A stretch of 64,000 bases of DNA from Allium sativum (taxonomy: Eukaryota; Streptophyta; Magnoliopsida; Asparagales; Amaryllidaceae), in the NCBI GenBank assembly GCA_030737875.1, contig CM060912.1:122774993-122838992 (forward strand). Reading direction: 5' to 3'. The stretch's first letter is position 1. Every line of letters starts with the position of its first letter. The position numbers were made by a program, and so were the translations under genes. Shown here piece by piece: positions 1 to 11,303 of this stretch. The notes below the pieces were generated by a model, which was not told the DNA's origin, searched no databases, and saw only the letters and a program-made list of their open reading frames with translations.

Positions 1-1444
1 GAAGTAAAATAAAAATAAAACTAATAAAGATGAGAACTTTATAGAGATTACATCAGAATTTATGGATCTAAACTGACATGCTATATCATGATATCTCAAC
101 GAATATAAATCAACCATACGACAATCACAACATAGTATATCAAAAACAATAACATACATTGATTCACATAACAAATATAATTAAATTATTTAATTATTCA
201 AAATTTAGAAATCTCACAGTCGTTGCAGATTTTGGCCAGAATTCAAACTGTTCTGAATGGTCCCGTTTCAGTCTCAACACGTTCTATTCGCTGTTACGAT
301 TCCAATGCTTCCGAAATCGTCAAATTCTGAGTTGAAACGAATCCATTATGGTTAAATCAAGCTTTAAAACAATTTAAATTAATTAATTAATTAGATAGGA
401 AAATAGACCTTTCTTTCCCAATCAAGTATCGGCCGTGAGTTTTCTATCTCGCTCGAAACTAGGGTTGACTTTTGCGATCGACACAGGACACGGGAGGGGG
501 ATCGGACGGTGGCACGGTGTCGGGCTAGGGGCGGCGCTCGAGGGGGGGTGTTGGCAGCTGGCTCGGTGCGCGCAGGTGGGGCCGGCGGCGGTGCGAAACG
601 GCGGTCTTTGGGGGCTCGGTCCTCCGATTTCAGGCGACGATAGGTCGAACAACTCGTATGAGATTAAAGAGGTAGGAAAGGGCTTCGATTTGGTATGAAG
701 AGTGGGTTCTAATTCGAAGAGATGAAGGAGAAATTAGGAGGAGAAGTTCGGAGGTCGGTGGCCATTGATTTGGGTGGGTGGCGGCTGGAAGAAGATACGT
801 GAATAGTAATTTAGGGTTTAATTCTCCTATTATTTATATAATTTAAATGGTAATTTTCTAATTAAATCTATATCTTTTCAACCGGTCCAATTCCAGTTTA
901 ACAGAAGGTGCCCCTAGCCAATAGCCCATATCCCGGATCCAATGGGATAGGTCCCGTCAGCCCAAACGGCTGTCTGTGGCCTATATTATTTAATTTAATA
1001 ATTAAATCCTTTATTAATTTAATTTGTCTGCATAATTAAATTCATAGAGGCCACATACGGACTCAGAAAAATCCAGAAAAAATATATTTGTCTTTGTTAT
1101 GACGATACGGTCCTAACAAAACAAATTTCGTCGAATTCTGAGACTGTTTGAAAAATGGCTATTTTTCAGTCGATTAAATTTGACTGAATCGACCAAACAC
1201 ATTTTTCTTCGCCACGCTCACATATTAATTCGAAAAATTCTAACAATTGAAACATAGCAATAATTTGACATTCCGGTTCCAACAAAAGTGGTTTTATCGA
1301 AAAAGGAGATTGTTTGAAAATTGACTATTTTCACTGGCTTTAATATTATTAAAAATGAAAAATTTTAATTTCTTCCACATTTTTCCACCAAATAATTTAA
1401 AATAAAAATGTTTTAAATTCATTCGGATTTTCCGGGTCGTTACA
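1..1444 (-). mobile_element. Partial long LTR inserted in the Tat element; runs off left edge
   Basis: Read on the minus strand, the segment begins TGTAACGACCCGG at 1444, a typical TG start of a long Ty3/gypsy LTR, and runs left out of the window. The base after it (1445) belongs to the 3' untranslated part of the Tat element, so it is an insertion into that element. It shares motifs with the LTR-like block at 15958-21580: CGGTCCTAACAAAACAAATT near 1110 and 20995, and a second pair near 1270 and 21150 (CCAACAAAA...ATCGAAAA). A GC-rich block (about 425-790) lies downstream of a minus-strand TATA box, so it would be the start of the transcript. Open frames in that block are not recognised and are probably leader sequence. 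The family is inferred; only one end is visible. Confidence 0.65.
831..840 (-). promoter_or_regulatory. TATA box of the partial LTR
   Basis: The minus strand reads TATATAAATA about 605-614 bp into the LTR. A GC-rich, pyrimidine-rich block begins about 40 bp downstream, as expected for a transcription start and leader. Confidence 0.45.
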
Positions 1445-1796
1445 GAGTTAGTGGTTACTTGTACTTGGTTGCGTCGCGGGCCGGGGACTCGAGTAGCGAT
1501 GCCGGTTCCCGTGCTCGGGGCGCCAATCATTGCCAGTGTGTTTTGCCCTCGATGTTAGCTCAAGGTTTGGATGGAGGCACCGGCTCCCGTGCTCGGGGTG
1601 CCGACACAGCGATCGAAAGTTTATACGTAAGCCAGTTGTAAGGGTTAATCAAACATGTTATGCACGGAGTAAACATAAAAGGGGGACAGGAAACTGAACA
1701 TCATTTCTACTGATAACTTTGACAGTAATAGCCTTTACAATGCCTTGAATTGCAAGAAAACAAAACGTCTTGGAAAGCATAAACAACTGTAAAATA

Positions 1797-2860
1797 ATTT
1801 ATGTAAAGTAGAGGCGGAGATGTTCGTTGTTCCATGCCGTTGGAAGTTCGGCTCCATCCACGGTTGTGAGCTTGAAAGTTCCATCATTGAGCTTCCATTG
1901 TATAGAGTACGGGCCTTCCCATCAAGGAGATAGGCCTGCTGGCAGAGGAATGACCCATTTTAAGATGAGATCGCCGATATTGAGGTCATTATGGCGGACT
2001 CTGGAGTTGAAATATCAGGCTACCCATTGTCGTTAGGCGGCAGCCCTGAGGTCTTCTTCGTTCCTATTTTCCTCTAATAAGTCGAGCGACTCCAAGAATA
2101 AGTCTTGGTTTGTCTTTGGATCAAAGTAAGTAACTCGATGACACTGAAGCTTTAGCTCAATGAGGATGATGGCTTCGGATCCATAAGCAAGGGCGAAGGG
2201 AGTGTGTCCTGCCGCTGACTTATGAGTGGTTCGGTAGGCCCATAGGGCCAAAGGGAGTTCGCCCGCCCACATGCCTCCGGCTTTTTCCAAATGCTTCCTG
2301 ATGATGGATTTAATTACTTTGTTCACAGCCTCGACTTGCCCATTGCCTTGAGGATGAGCCACCGTTGAGAATCTTTTTTCGATGTTGTGCCATTGGCAGA
2401 AGGCTTTGAATTCAGCGCTCTCGAACTGGGTGCCTTTGTCGGAAATGATAGCTTGAGGCACCCATAGCGGATGATGATGTTGCGGACGACGAAGTTGATC
2501 ATTTTCTTGGCGGCTATTGTGGTGAGAGATTCGGCTTCAGCCCATTTCGTGAAATAATCAACTGCGACGATAACATAGCGTGCCTCCCTCTGGATATTGG
2601 AAGAGTTCCAATGATGTCGATTTTCCACATGGCGAATGGCCAAGGGTTGACTATTTGCGTCAATTCGGTAGGGGCACTTGGAATTTTTGAGAAGCGTTGG
2701 CACTTGTCACACTTTCATGCGTAGTCTGCGGCATCTTGACCGATTGTGGGTCAATAATAGCCATGCCTGATGATCTTCTTTGCTAGGATCTTCCCCCAGT
2801 GTGGTCGCCGCACTCGCCTCGGTGCACGTCTACGAGTACACGGTCGGCGTCATCGAGGGC
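1797..2860 (-). pseudogene. Tat integrase (pol, C-terminal part), decayed
   Basis: Integrase would insert the reverse-transcribed copy. On the minus strand I see the zinc-binding part with CDKCQR near 2700, then the catalytic core: D in WKIDIIG (about 2625), D in IISDKGTQF (about 2440) and E in GQVEAVNKVI (about 2325). A C-terminal part follows with WEGPY and a last stretch HLRLYF ending near 1797, the usual end of Tat integrases. Several stops and at least two frame changes break it: the core is split between frames at about 2460, and the C-terminal part changes frame near 2030. The motif set is clear, so the call is firm; function is lost. Confidence 0.85.
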
Positions 2861-3199
2861 TAGATGTCGCAGTGGTGGGACGGAGAAGCCTCTACGGTAA
2901 AGTATTCCATCCACGAGAATGTGGCGACTTGATTAGCGAGTGAGCGCTCGTCTTTCTTTGTAACGTCCAAGGAGGGTCCCATGTTGCGGATAATTCTTGG
3001 TCGGTGTCATCCAAGATTCAAATTCAGTTTTGGCGTTCGTGACTACCTCGGTTTGCCTTTGCTTAATACTTGGGGATCCAGCACTTCGACTCGGGCGAAT
3101 CCCATGAACTCTGAATCCTCGGAGCTTGCCAACTTGGCTAACGAATCCAGTATTTCGTTCTGTTTTCAAGGAATGTACGTGATGACAAAGTGGTCGAAG

Positions 3200-3960
3200 T
3201 TGGTGAGCATCTCCTGAACCTGGGTCAGTTATAGGGGGAGTCGTTCCCCTTTAGCTTGATATTTTCCCTGTACCTGGCGCACGATGAGTTGTGAATCAGA
3301 GAAGATTTGAATGGTCTTTAGCCCATGATCGATAGCAATTCTAAGTCCGGCTGTCAAGGCCTCATATTCTGCGTCGTTGTTGGTAGCAGGGAAGTTGAGA
3401 TTTAATGCATACTATATCAAATGTTCCTCCGGAGTGATGAGCACCACTCCGACTCTAGAGGATTTGCAGTTATAGGACCCATCCACAAATAGTTTCCATT
3501 GGAGATTAGAGGTTTCGATGTCTTCGGGAGGCGGCTCCTCAGGAGTGGTGAACTCCACTATGACATCGGCGAGGGCCTGCCCTAGGATGGATCAACGGTG
3601 GATGAAAGTTATCTCGAACTGACTCAGCTCTATGTTCCATTTCAATAGTTTCCCTGATGCTTCAAGTCATTGCAAGAACGGTCGCAGTGGCTGGTCAGTG
3701 AAGACTTTTATGGGATAAGACTGGAAGTATGACCATAGCTTCCGAGAAAAGATCAGTAGGCAGTAGGACAATTTTTCAAGCTTTGGATAATTCTTTTCTA
3801 CCCCCGTCAATCTTTTGCTGATGTAGTAGACGGGTCACTGCACACGGTCTTCGATGCATACCAGTGCCGAGCTAATTGCCTACGCGGAAACAGCCATATA
3901 AACGTATAAGTCCCCATGGTCCATGGGTTTGGACAAGATAGGTGGTCGCTGTAAGTGATT
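3200..3960 (-). pseudogene. Tat RNase H region: retroviral-type plus archaeal-type RNase H
   Basis: Two RNase H remnants lie in a row. The right one (about 3590-3960) carries the connection segment and KVFTDQPL of the normal Ty3/gypsy RNase H. The left one (about 3200-3510) reads LFVDGSYN, then NNDAEYEAL, then FSDSQLIV. These give D, E and D at the spacing of the archaeal-type RNase H gained by Tat and Ogre elements. A stop replaces a residue after the VVLITPEEHLI stretch. This domain pair is the best single evidence for the lineage. Confidence 0.8.
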
Positions 3961-4860
3961 CAGAAGGTCCTCGAATGCAGAAACGCATTCCAGGGTCCAT
4001 TTGAAGTTGCGCTTCCCCTTTCGAAGTAAGTCGAAGAAAGGAATGCATTTGTCGGTAGCCTTAGAGATGAATCGACTTAAAGCGGCAACCTTTCCATTTA
4101 AACTTTGGACATCTTTGATGTTCTGGGAGACTTGATATCCAGAATAGCCTTGATTTTTTCAGAGTTAGCTTCGATGCCTTGGAAGTTGACGATAAAACCC
4201 AAGAATTTCCCTGAGGCAACTCCGAAGGAGCACTTCAGGGGATTGAGTTTCATGTCGTATAGGCGGAGAACATCAAACATTTTGGAGAGGTCGTGGATGT
4301 GATCACTTGATATTTTATATTTTAGTAGCATATCGTCTATATATACCTCCATGGATTTTCCAATTTGGCTTTTAAAGAGGCAATTGACCATTCATTGGTA
4401 AGTGGCTCTGGCATTCTTGAGACCGAAGGGCATGACACGATAGCAGTAAAGTCCGAGGTCGGTTATGAATGAGGTGTGATCTTGGTCATGAAGACACATT
4501 GGAATCTGATTGTAGTCCGAATAGACATCCATGAAAGATAACAGTTGGTATCCGACGGTCGAATCAACAAGTCGGTCGGTCTTCGGAAGCGGGAAGATGT
4601 CCTTTGGATATGCCTTATTTTAAGTTTGAGAAATTGACACAAGTTCACCGTTTTCGTTGGCCTTCTTGACAAAAACAGAGTTGGCAACCCATTCGGGGTA
4701 GTCGTCTTCGCAGATGAAGTTGTTGTGGAGTAGACGGTCTACCTCTTCCTCGAGTGCTGTGGACCTTTATGGTCCCAAGAAGCGGTGTTTCTGCTTGACC
4801 GGGGGCATTTTAGGGTCAAGACTCAGATAGTGGCAAGCAACTGCGGGGTTGATGCCCCTC
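3961..4860 (-). pseudogene. Tat reverse transcriptase, decayed
   Basis: The minus strand shows the fingers and palm motifs in order: MDVYSDYNQIPM (about 4530-4495), VMPFGLKNA (about 4430) and the active-site YIDD in EVYIDDMLLK (about 4340). LNPLKCSFGV and FLGFIV follow near 4230. The stretch IEANSEKIKAI is typical of Tat elements. A stop follows the PFGLKNARATYQ segment, and frame changes flank the YIDD block. The protein would copy the element's RNA; it is no longer translatable. Confidence 0.85.
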
Positions 4861-5108
4861 ATGTCAGAGGCGAGTCCATGCAAACACATCTAGGTTATCG
4901 TTTAAGAAATTCACAAGATCTTTTATTGTAGGGTAGAGTTGCGATCCGATTTTTAGTACCCTGATGGGTCGTCGGGGTTGATTGGAACATCCACTGTAGG
5001 TTCAACTGGAGTAGCCCTTTCGTACTCGGGATCTTCGTCCTTCCTTGGATCGAGGTCGCTGGAAAGACGGCAGTGGTGCTTGACCCAAGGCCCAGATGCC
5101 ACTGACTG

Positions 5109-5910
5109 CTATGCGGAGACGGTCTTGGCGCAAGAAGGCAAAGGCATAGCCATACCCTTGTCCTTATTGTGCGCATTCTTCCACTCTATTGCGTAACATT
5201 CTCTAGCATTTTCTTGGTCACCTCTAACCATTCCGATCCCATTTTCCATCGAGAATTTCATTAGGAGCGACCATGGTGACATACTGATCCGAAATTTTGG
5301 AAGGAAGGGACGTCTGAAAAAGACGTTACAAGGGGAGACAATGTTAATAATTACAAAGGCGAGGACTCGGACTTGGCTTTGGTCCCCGTTACCAAGTTCA
5401 ACAAGTAGGTCGATCATTCTTACTGGATGAATGGAAGCTCAGTTGAAGCCGTGGATTGTGGCACGACACGATTTTAAGTCCTTTGTTTCTAATTTCATTT
5501 GATCGTAGGAAGCTTTGAAAATGATGTTGACCAAGCTTCTCGAATCAATCAGTACTCTACGGACAGAAGCAGCACCGATTTGAGTTGTGATAATGTGAGG
5601 ATCTGTTGTCAAGATCTCAATTCCCGTGATATCTATTTTGTGCAAGACGATGTCGTCTCGCATAGATTTTTGAAGCTTGGCTAGGACAGATTCATCTGGA
5701 GCATAGCAAGCTTCATAGGTGGCGTGCTTTATAGAACTCACATACTCTTCCATTTTATGAAAGCTGTCGTGTGTGGGGTAAGGCCCACCACAAATAGTAT
5801 TTATCACAATCCCCCTTGGGTTGGATGGACCAAGGGCCACTTTCGTGGGTGGTGGAGGTGCCCGCGCCGGAGGTTTTGAGTTTGCTTTCGGTAAAAAAGG
5901 GCTCTTGGAC
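5109..5910 (-). pseudogene. Tat aspartic protease region, decayed
   Basis: On the minus strand VRRVLIDSRSLVNIIF (about 5580-5530) matches the active-site region of Tat proteases, but the usual D-(S/G)-G-S is D-S-R-S here, so the key glycine is lost. Downstream (about 5417-5290) a second frame gives MIDLLVELGNG followed by SPCNVFFRRPFLPKF, the normal C-terminal half (usually ...AYNAILGRP). A frame change separates the two halves near 5430. Confidence 0.75.
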
Positions 5911-7050
5911 TTATTGCTCGGGGCGCTTCTCAGGGATAAGCTTTTCAATTGCATCCTTGAGCTGGCAAAAATTGTTGGTATTATGCCCATACATGTTGTG
6001 ATATCGACAGTACCTGCCGGTATTTTTCTCGAAGTCAGTGGGTTCCCTGGTGTGCGGCTTCTTATATGACAGCGTGTTGCATGTCTCTAGGTAAATTGTT
6101 TCTAAGTCTTCATTTAGCAGGGTGTATGTCTCGAAAGCACAGTAAGGGCTGGGTTTTCTTGGCTCCATCGAGACCTGGCCATTGTTTCGACCAACTTGCC
6201 TACCATTATTCAGTCTTTGTCTGGAGGGACCTGCCCCCTTATCCTTATCGAAGGGCTCTCCGACTTGTTTCACTTTGACGCTGTTATTCATGGTATCTGT
6301 ATGCGGATTGTTGGGGCGAACATTTTGGAGAGCTAGTTCTGTCTGGCTTCTACCTGGCACAAGTACCGCCTTTCCTTTTCATAGAAAGCATCGAGGCTTT
6401 TAGGTTACTTCCAATCGATCCGCGTCCCGAACTCGGAAGTAAGGTGGACACCTTTTGTTAATTGAAAAAGAACGGTGCGAGAATCCGGGTCTTCGACCTC
6501 GGCGAGGGCGGTGTTGAATCGGGAAAGGTAGCTCTTAAGTGACTCGGTGGGTCTTTAATAGAGGTTGGAGAGAGTGAGGGCATTCTTTGGAGTCGGGATG
6601 TGTAACCTGAATTGCTTGAATAATTCTGTTGCTAATTGGCCGAAGTTATTGATGGAATCAAATGGGAGACGAGAGAACCAGAGTAAAGTTATCCTTGACA
6701 AGAAGACAGGGAAGCACTTGCATTTAACTGGATCGTTACCCCGGCTAGAGTCCATTTGCCATTCGTATTGATTCAGGAAGGTGCAAGGGTCGGTCGTGCT
6801 ATCATAGAGTGGCATTTGCGGCATGCTGAAGTGTAGCGGCCATTCGGCTTCGTTTACCCTTCTCGTGATGGGGTTACGCCTTATGCGGGCTTCCCATGTG
6901 TCATCTATGTTCCCTCGTATTTTCCTCATAATCCTCTGAACCATGTTAGAAAGATAAGTTGGATGGGGATCCGCCATCGGAATCCATGGATTTTGCGAGG
7001 TTCAGGAGTTCTGTTGCGAGGGCATCTCCTATGATGAATGTCTGAATCAT
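5911..7050 (-). pseudogene. Tat gag, C-terminal part
   Basis: The minus strand at 6977-6555 codes the capsid-like core with MPLYDSTTDPCTFLNQYE and LWFSRLPFDSINNF, a strong match in layout to Tat gag proteins. A further frame (6360-5911) carries the basic spacer and the conserved YCRYHNMYGHNTNNFCQLK near 6020-5970, the zinc-binding C-x2-3-C/H segment of Tat gag. The reading frame shifts near 6550 and again near 6980. The N-terminal part is across the CACTA insertion (10506-11180). Confidence 0.75.
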
Positions 7051-7675
7051 CACTACGCCATAGATCGCCTACGGAAACGCCAGAGTAATGACGCAGTAGG
7101 TGCCAAAAAGTGTTGGTATAGGCAAAAAATGATCTGTGGCAACACTTTTTTGGGGTTGCCTTTTGTTGCGTTGCCTTAGAGTCAAAGGCAACACATTTGC
7201 GACCCTAAGGCAACATCATCACCGGTGTTGCCATAGGTATTAAATTTACAAAAATGTGGGGTCCACTAAAATCTGTAACCCGGGTTCACGGAACCCTGTT
7301 GTGGCTGTAGCCCGGGTTCACGGATCATGTTGTGGGACCCACATGCATTAATCTTTGCAACACTTTTACCATCCAATGGCAACACCATATCATAACAATG
7401 GAAGCAGTTCACATTACATACAACAACATTATATAAGAGCTACGACAACATTAAATCACATACTACAACATTACAGAATTTAACATCACACTGATAAATT
7501 AAACTACTGATTATCTCAATTCACAAGCCACACAAATATTTTGTACTTACAAACATACTTACAAACATAGCCAGACAAATTATGTTCACGGACCAGACTT
7601 ACAAACACAGCTAGTACGTGCTAAGTATCAATTCATGTTCACTACAGTTGCGCACAAAGATCCCCAATATCATGA

Positions 7676-8904
7676 CTAAGAGCACGAGCCTCCACTGCGT
7701 TCACTGCGTTCAGTTTCAGTGCCATCACTGTGAACTGTCGCACTAAAATCCCCAATATCAATGTGCATGTGCGGGTTTGCTTCACCCAATTTCTTCAGCA
7801 TCCTTGTCAATTTCTCCTGAACTTTTTCGTCCACCTTTGCATCAAATTCACTTTGGACCATCTTGTTCACCTTTGCTTCGACTTCGTCGGTTGTATCTTC
7901 CCTTATCTTCGTTGCCAGCTCTTGTATGTATGTGCCTGCTGTTGGAGCAGCTTTTGAAACTTTTGGAGACTTGGTGTGTCGTCCTATAAGCCACGATGGA
8001 CCGTGCGACTTTCCATCAGAAACAAGTTCATGAACAACTCCATCGCTGCTTCCTTCACCAATTTCTTTTTCAATCTTCTCCTGCAAAATAAAGCAGTTTT
8101 AAAATGTGACATTAAATAAAATTTAACAATTTTTAAACATGAATTGCGGCATATACACACTGAAACCCAAAGTAAAAGATCACACCCATTGCTATGATCG
8201 ATCCTGCTATCGGTTTCAACAAAACAAGATCTAATTCTACAATAATGATGATCATGTGCAAAATGAAGCATTGTTTTTGACACTTAATTGAAGAGAAAAT
8301 AAAATTCTTACAATTCTGCAGTTTATTATTGAAGCATCAGTCTTGTACACCTTTCCGTCTTTCCGCTTGCGAGTTTTAACATAAAGTTCTCCATCAGATT
8401 CCTCGGTCTGATACAAATTAAAAAACATTAGATAGTAAAAGGATATCAAACCAACTATTCCAGAACATATATCACTAATATTGCTAAACAAGTTAAATAA
8501 GGATATGTAGTTTATTCACAAGTTAAACAAGGATACTGCATTCGAGTTAAACAAGGATACTGCAATATTCGAGTTAAATAAGCAAAATACATACCATTTT
8601 ATGCCGAATTTGGGAAAAAAGTTTTGGACCAGCAGTGTGCGTGTCCGTATACGATTTCCGATTTGCAGAATTCGTAAGGGCCTTGGACTACAAAACAACA
8701 TAAAATAAATATGTTTATCTGACTGATTTGAATGAATAAAAAGGAAAAAAATTCTAGCCCTTCCTTGACAAACTCCATCAGTACTGTGTACGAAAACCTA
8801 TCTAGATCAACATCCTTGACAATAGCCTCTTCTCCACCAACATATCCTTTCTTCCCGAATTTTCCCTTGTGATGGAACCTAAGATTTGCCTCCATCCTAC
8901 ACAA
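7676..8904 (-). pseudogene. Ptta/En/Spm plant transposon protein (CACTA-associated), spliced
   Basis: Four minus-strand exons can be followed. The first (8895 leftward) codes a PB1-like start with FHHKGKF and YVGGEEAIVKDVDLDRF. The second (8687-8595, 31 codons) codes SYTDTHTAGPKLFSQIRHKM. The third (8407-8312, 32 codons) codes ESDGELYVKTRKRKDGKVYK. The last (8080-7676) is a charged, helix-rich tail ending GGSCS before the stop. The last three exons join in phase 0 with GT-AG sites. These blocks match the plant transposase family linked to CACTA elements (Pfam Transposase_24). The first exon's donor is unclear and no catalytic domain is present. It is possibly a shortened version of the DNA-binding partner protein. 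Confidence 0.75.
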
Positions 8905-9140
8905 AATGGAGAAATTAGCATTCGATTAAAATAATTACAAAATAAAATAAACCAACCGCATTATAAAATAAAACAGCCACTTCACTAACATGTAATATAG
9001 GAAGAAACGGCATTTTCTTATTTAAATAGCATGCAGTTATTTTCCTTGAAACACCACAAGTTTTGCAGTTATTTTCCTTTTCATTTTTTGCCCAATATAT
9101 AGCATGCAGTTATTTGGACATGCATTTATTCTTTGGTAAT

Positions 9141-10246
9141 CGAGGCCTAAATTTACACATAAATAACATGCAGCCATCTGAATTTATGAAGTTCTGCCTA
9201 TATTTTTTCCTCGTTCATCACTAATTTACACACACATAACATACACAAATATTATTTAGCCACGACTATAAGGCAAAAAAACAGAATAATATCATATAAG
9301 CAGTGCTCAACATAAGTTCGTTAAAAAATAAACATAATAATAAAATCAGGAATATGATTACGCCTGAATACACAAGTAAATCTGTGAATTAGGCAACACA
9401 ACAATCAAATTAGGAAACACTTGAAATATACATTGAGTAAGCAGCATATTAAATCAAAGCCCTAACTGAAATTTGAGACCCAGACGAACCCAATTGAAGA
9501 TCTAATTGAAACAACGAAGCCCTAATTGAACTTGAACTCGAACTTGCCGTAATCGAACCCTAATTAAGCTTGTAAACTTGAACTTTCAGCCCTAATTGAA
9601 ATTGCGAGTGAGAGTCCTTGACAGATTGAGCGGCGGCGTATTTTGTTAAGTTTTCGATTGAAACCCTAACTGAAAATTTGGCTAAGTTTAAAGAATCGAG
9701 GCCTAAATTTACACACAAATAACATGCAGCCATCTGAACTTATGAAGTTCTGCCCATATTTTTTCCTCGTTCATCACTAATTTACACACACATAACATAC
9801 ACAAATATTATTTAGCCATGACTATAAGGCAAAAAAAACAGAATAATATCATATAAGCAGTGCTCAACATAAGTTCGTTACAAAAATAAACATAATAATA
9901 AAATCAGGAATATGATTACGCCTGAATACACAAGTAAATCTGTGAATTAGGCAACACAACAATCAAATTAGGAAACACTTGAAATATACATTGAGTAAGC
10001 AGCAGATTAAATCAAAGCCCTAACTGAAATTTGAGACCCAGATGAACCCAATTGAAGATCTAATTGAAACAACGAAGCCCTAATTGAACTTGAACTCGAA
10101 CTTGCCGTAATCGAGCCCTAATTAAGCTTGTAAACTTGAACTTTTAGCCCTAATTGAAATTGCGAGTGAGAGTCCTTGACAGATTGAGCGGCGGCGTATT
10201 TTGTTAAGTTTTCGATTGAAACCCTAACTGAAAATTTGGCTAAGTT
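9141..10246. repeat. 556-bp tandem duplication inside the CACTA
   Basis: The block beginning CGAGGCCTAAATTTACAC at 9141 recurs at 9697 with only scattered differences. Both copies run to GAAAATTTGGCTAAGTTT (about 9690 and 10246). The copies lie upstream of the transposon gene on its coding strand, so leader or promoter sequence has been doubled. The high similarity points to a fairly recent event. Confidence 0.9.
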
Positions 10247-10502
10247 TTTTGCCGCTTTGTTTTTTGTTTTTTCTTCCCGCATTAAAGATTATTTCACGTT
10301 ACGCGGATTGCTAACGTGGACCGTTGGATCGTAATCACCCGGATTGATAAATTTATTCACATGGCTACTGCAACACCTTGGATTTTCTATGGTAACACTT
10401 TGAAGCTTGTGTTGCGATAGACAAAAAACAGCATACCTATAGTAACATTGTAGCTAGCAACACCTTGGATTTTCGTTGCGATAGGCCATCTATGGCTTAA
10501 TG

Positions 10503-11180
10503 CATCTTCCATATCCTCAATATCTATGACATGGTTTCGGTATAGGCGATGAGGCTAAGCGGGCAGATCTGCATCTTGTTCTGGAAGAGCGTTGGCCGCT
10601 GGGAAAGTAGATCTATCATCCTGGGTGGCGAAAGTTGGGTTCTGTCGAAGAAAGGGTTGGTTGCTTGGACCTGGTCCATCAATGATAATCAGTCGGGAGC
10701 GATCTTGGTACTGTGCTCCCTCACTATAAGTGACTGTAGTTCGGTCACCATTTCCGTTTCCATTGCCGTTGGCGTAGCCATTACCATTGTCGTTGTCCAG
10801 GGTGTTTATGCGGACGGCGACATTGTTAATGAGACTAAATCTTCTTCTTTGAAATGGGCCCCTTGACTCAGAAGAGGAAGTCTCTGAGACAACAGGTCGA
10901 GGTCGGGCATTGTTCTGGGCTAGTTGGAGTCAAGCGATGACGCGCTGACTTTCCTGAAGTTGGCACATAAGATCGATGTTATTTCTTAACGCTTGATTGA
11001 GTTCGACAGCCTTGTTCTCATATTTTTCGTTAAGTGCGTGGATCTGTGGTTGTGCTGCAGGAGCTATGGGGTCCACAACAGGAGTGATGGTTTCAGTAGT
11101 GGCAGGGATATCTGCCGACTAAGCCTGTTGGGATGTTCCGGCTTCGGCAGTGGCGGAGAATCCGATCATTGCATTTTGGT
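10503..11180 (-). pseudogene. Tat gag, N-terminal part
   Basis: On the minus strand a frame starting near 11175 reads MIGFSATAEAGTSQQA, then a stop, then continues in the same frame through a long low-complexity, Asn/Gly-rich region (NDNGNGYANGNGNGD near 10790) and a Pro-rich segment. That is the usual variable N-terminus of Tat gag. It meets the CACTA target duplication at 10503. The frame continues past the CACTA at 7050 as MIQTFIIGDALATELL, showing that the two parts were one gene. Confidence 0.65.
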
Positions 11181-11303
11181 CACTTTACCATCGTAAGCGG
11201 ACTCGGCAGCAGGTTTAGCAAAGGAACCTGAAGCTCGTCGAAGTCGAGACGATAATATGCGGCAAAGAAGCAAATTCGAGTTTCCTCAGTGAAAGCACCA
11301 AAA

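Larger units (their letters stand above)
7051..10502 (-). mobile_element. CACTA (En/Spm) DNA transposon inserted in Tat gag
   Basis: The left end is CACTACGCCATAGATCGCC. The right end, read on the minus strand, is CATTAAGCCATAGATGGCC, the same terminal inverted repeat with the CACTA pentamer decayed to CATTA. A 3-bp target duplication, CAT, lies on both sides (7048-7050 and 10503-10505), as expected for CACTA elements. Subterminal regions hold many GGCAAC/GTTGCC motifs (7130-7220 and 10360-10490). Inside is a spliced transposon gene (7676-8904) and a 556-bp tandem duplication. The catalytic TNP2-type transposase is absent, so the element is non-autonomous. Confidence 0.9.

Noticed and set aside
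435..698. Open frames on both strands in the GC-rich block of the left LTR
   Set aside because: Overlapping, GC-driven, Pro/Gly/Arg-rich, no recognisable domain; more likely LTR leader.
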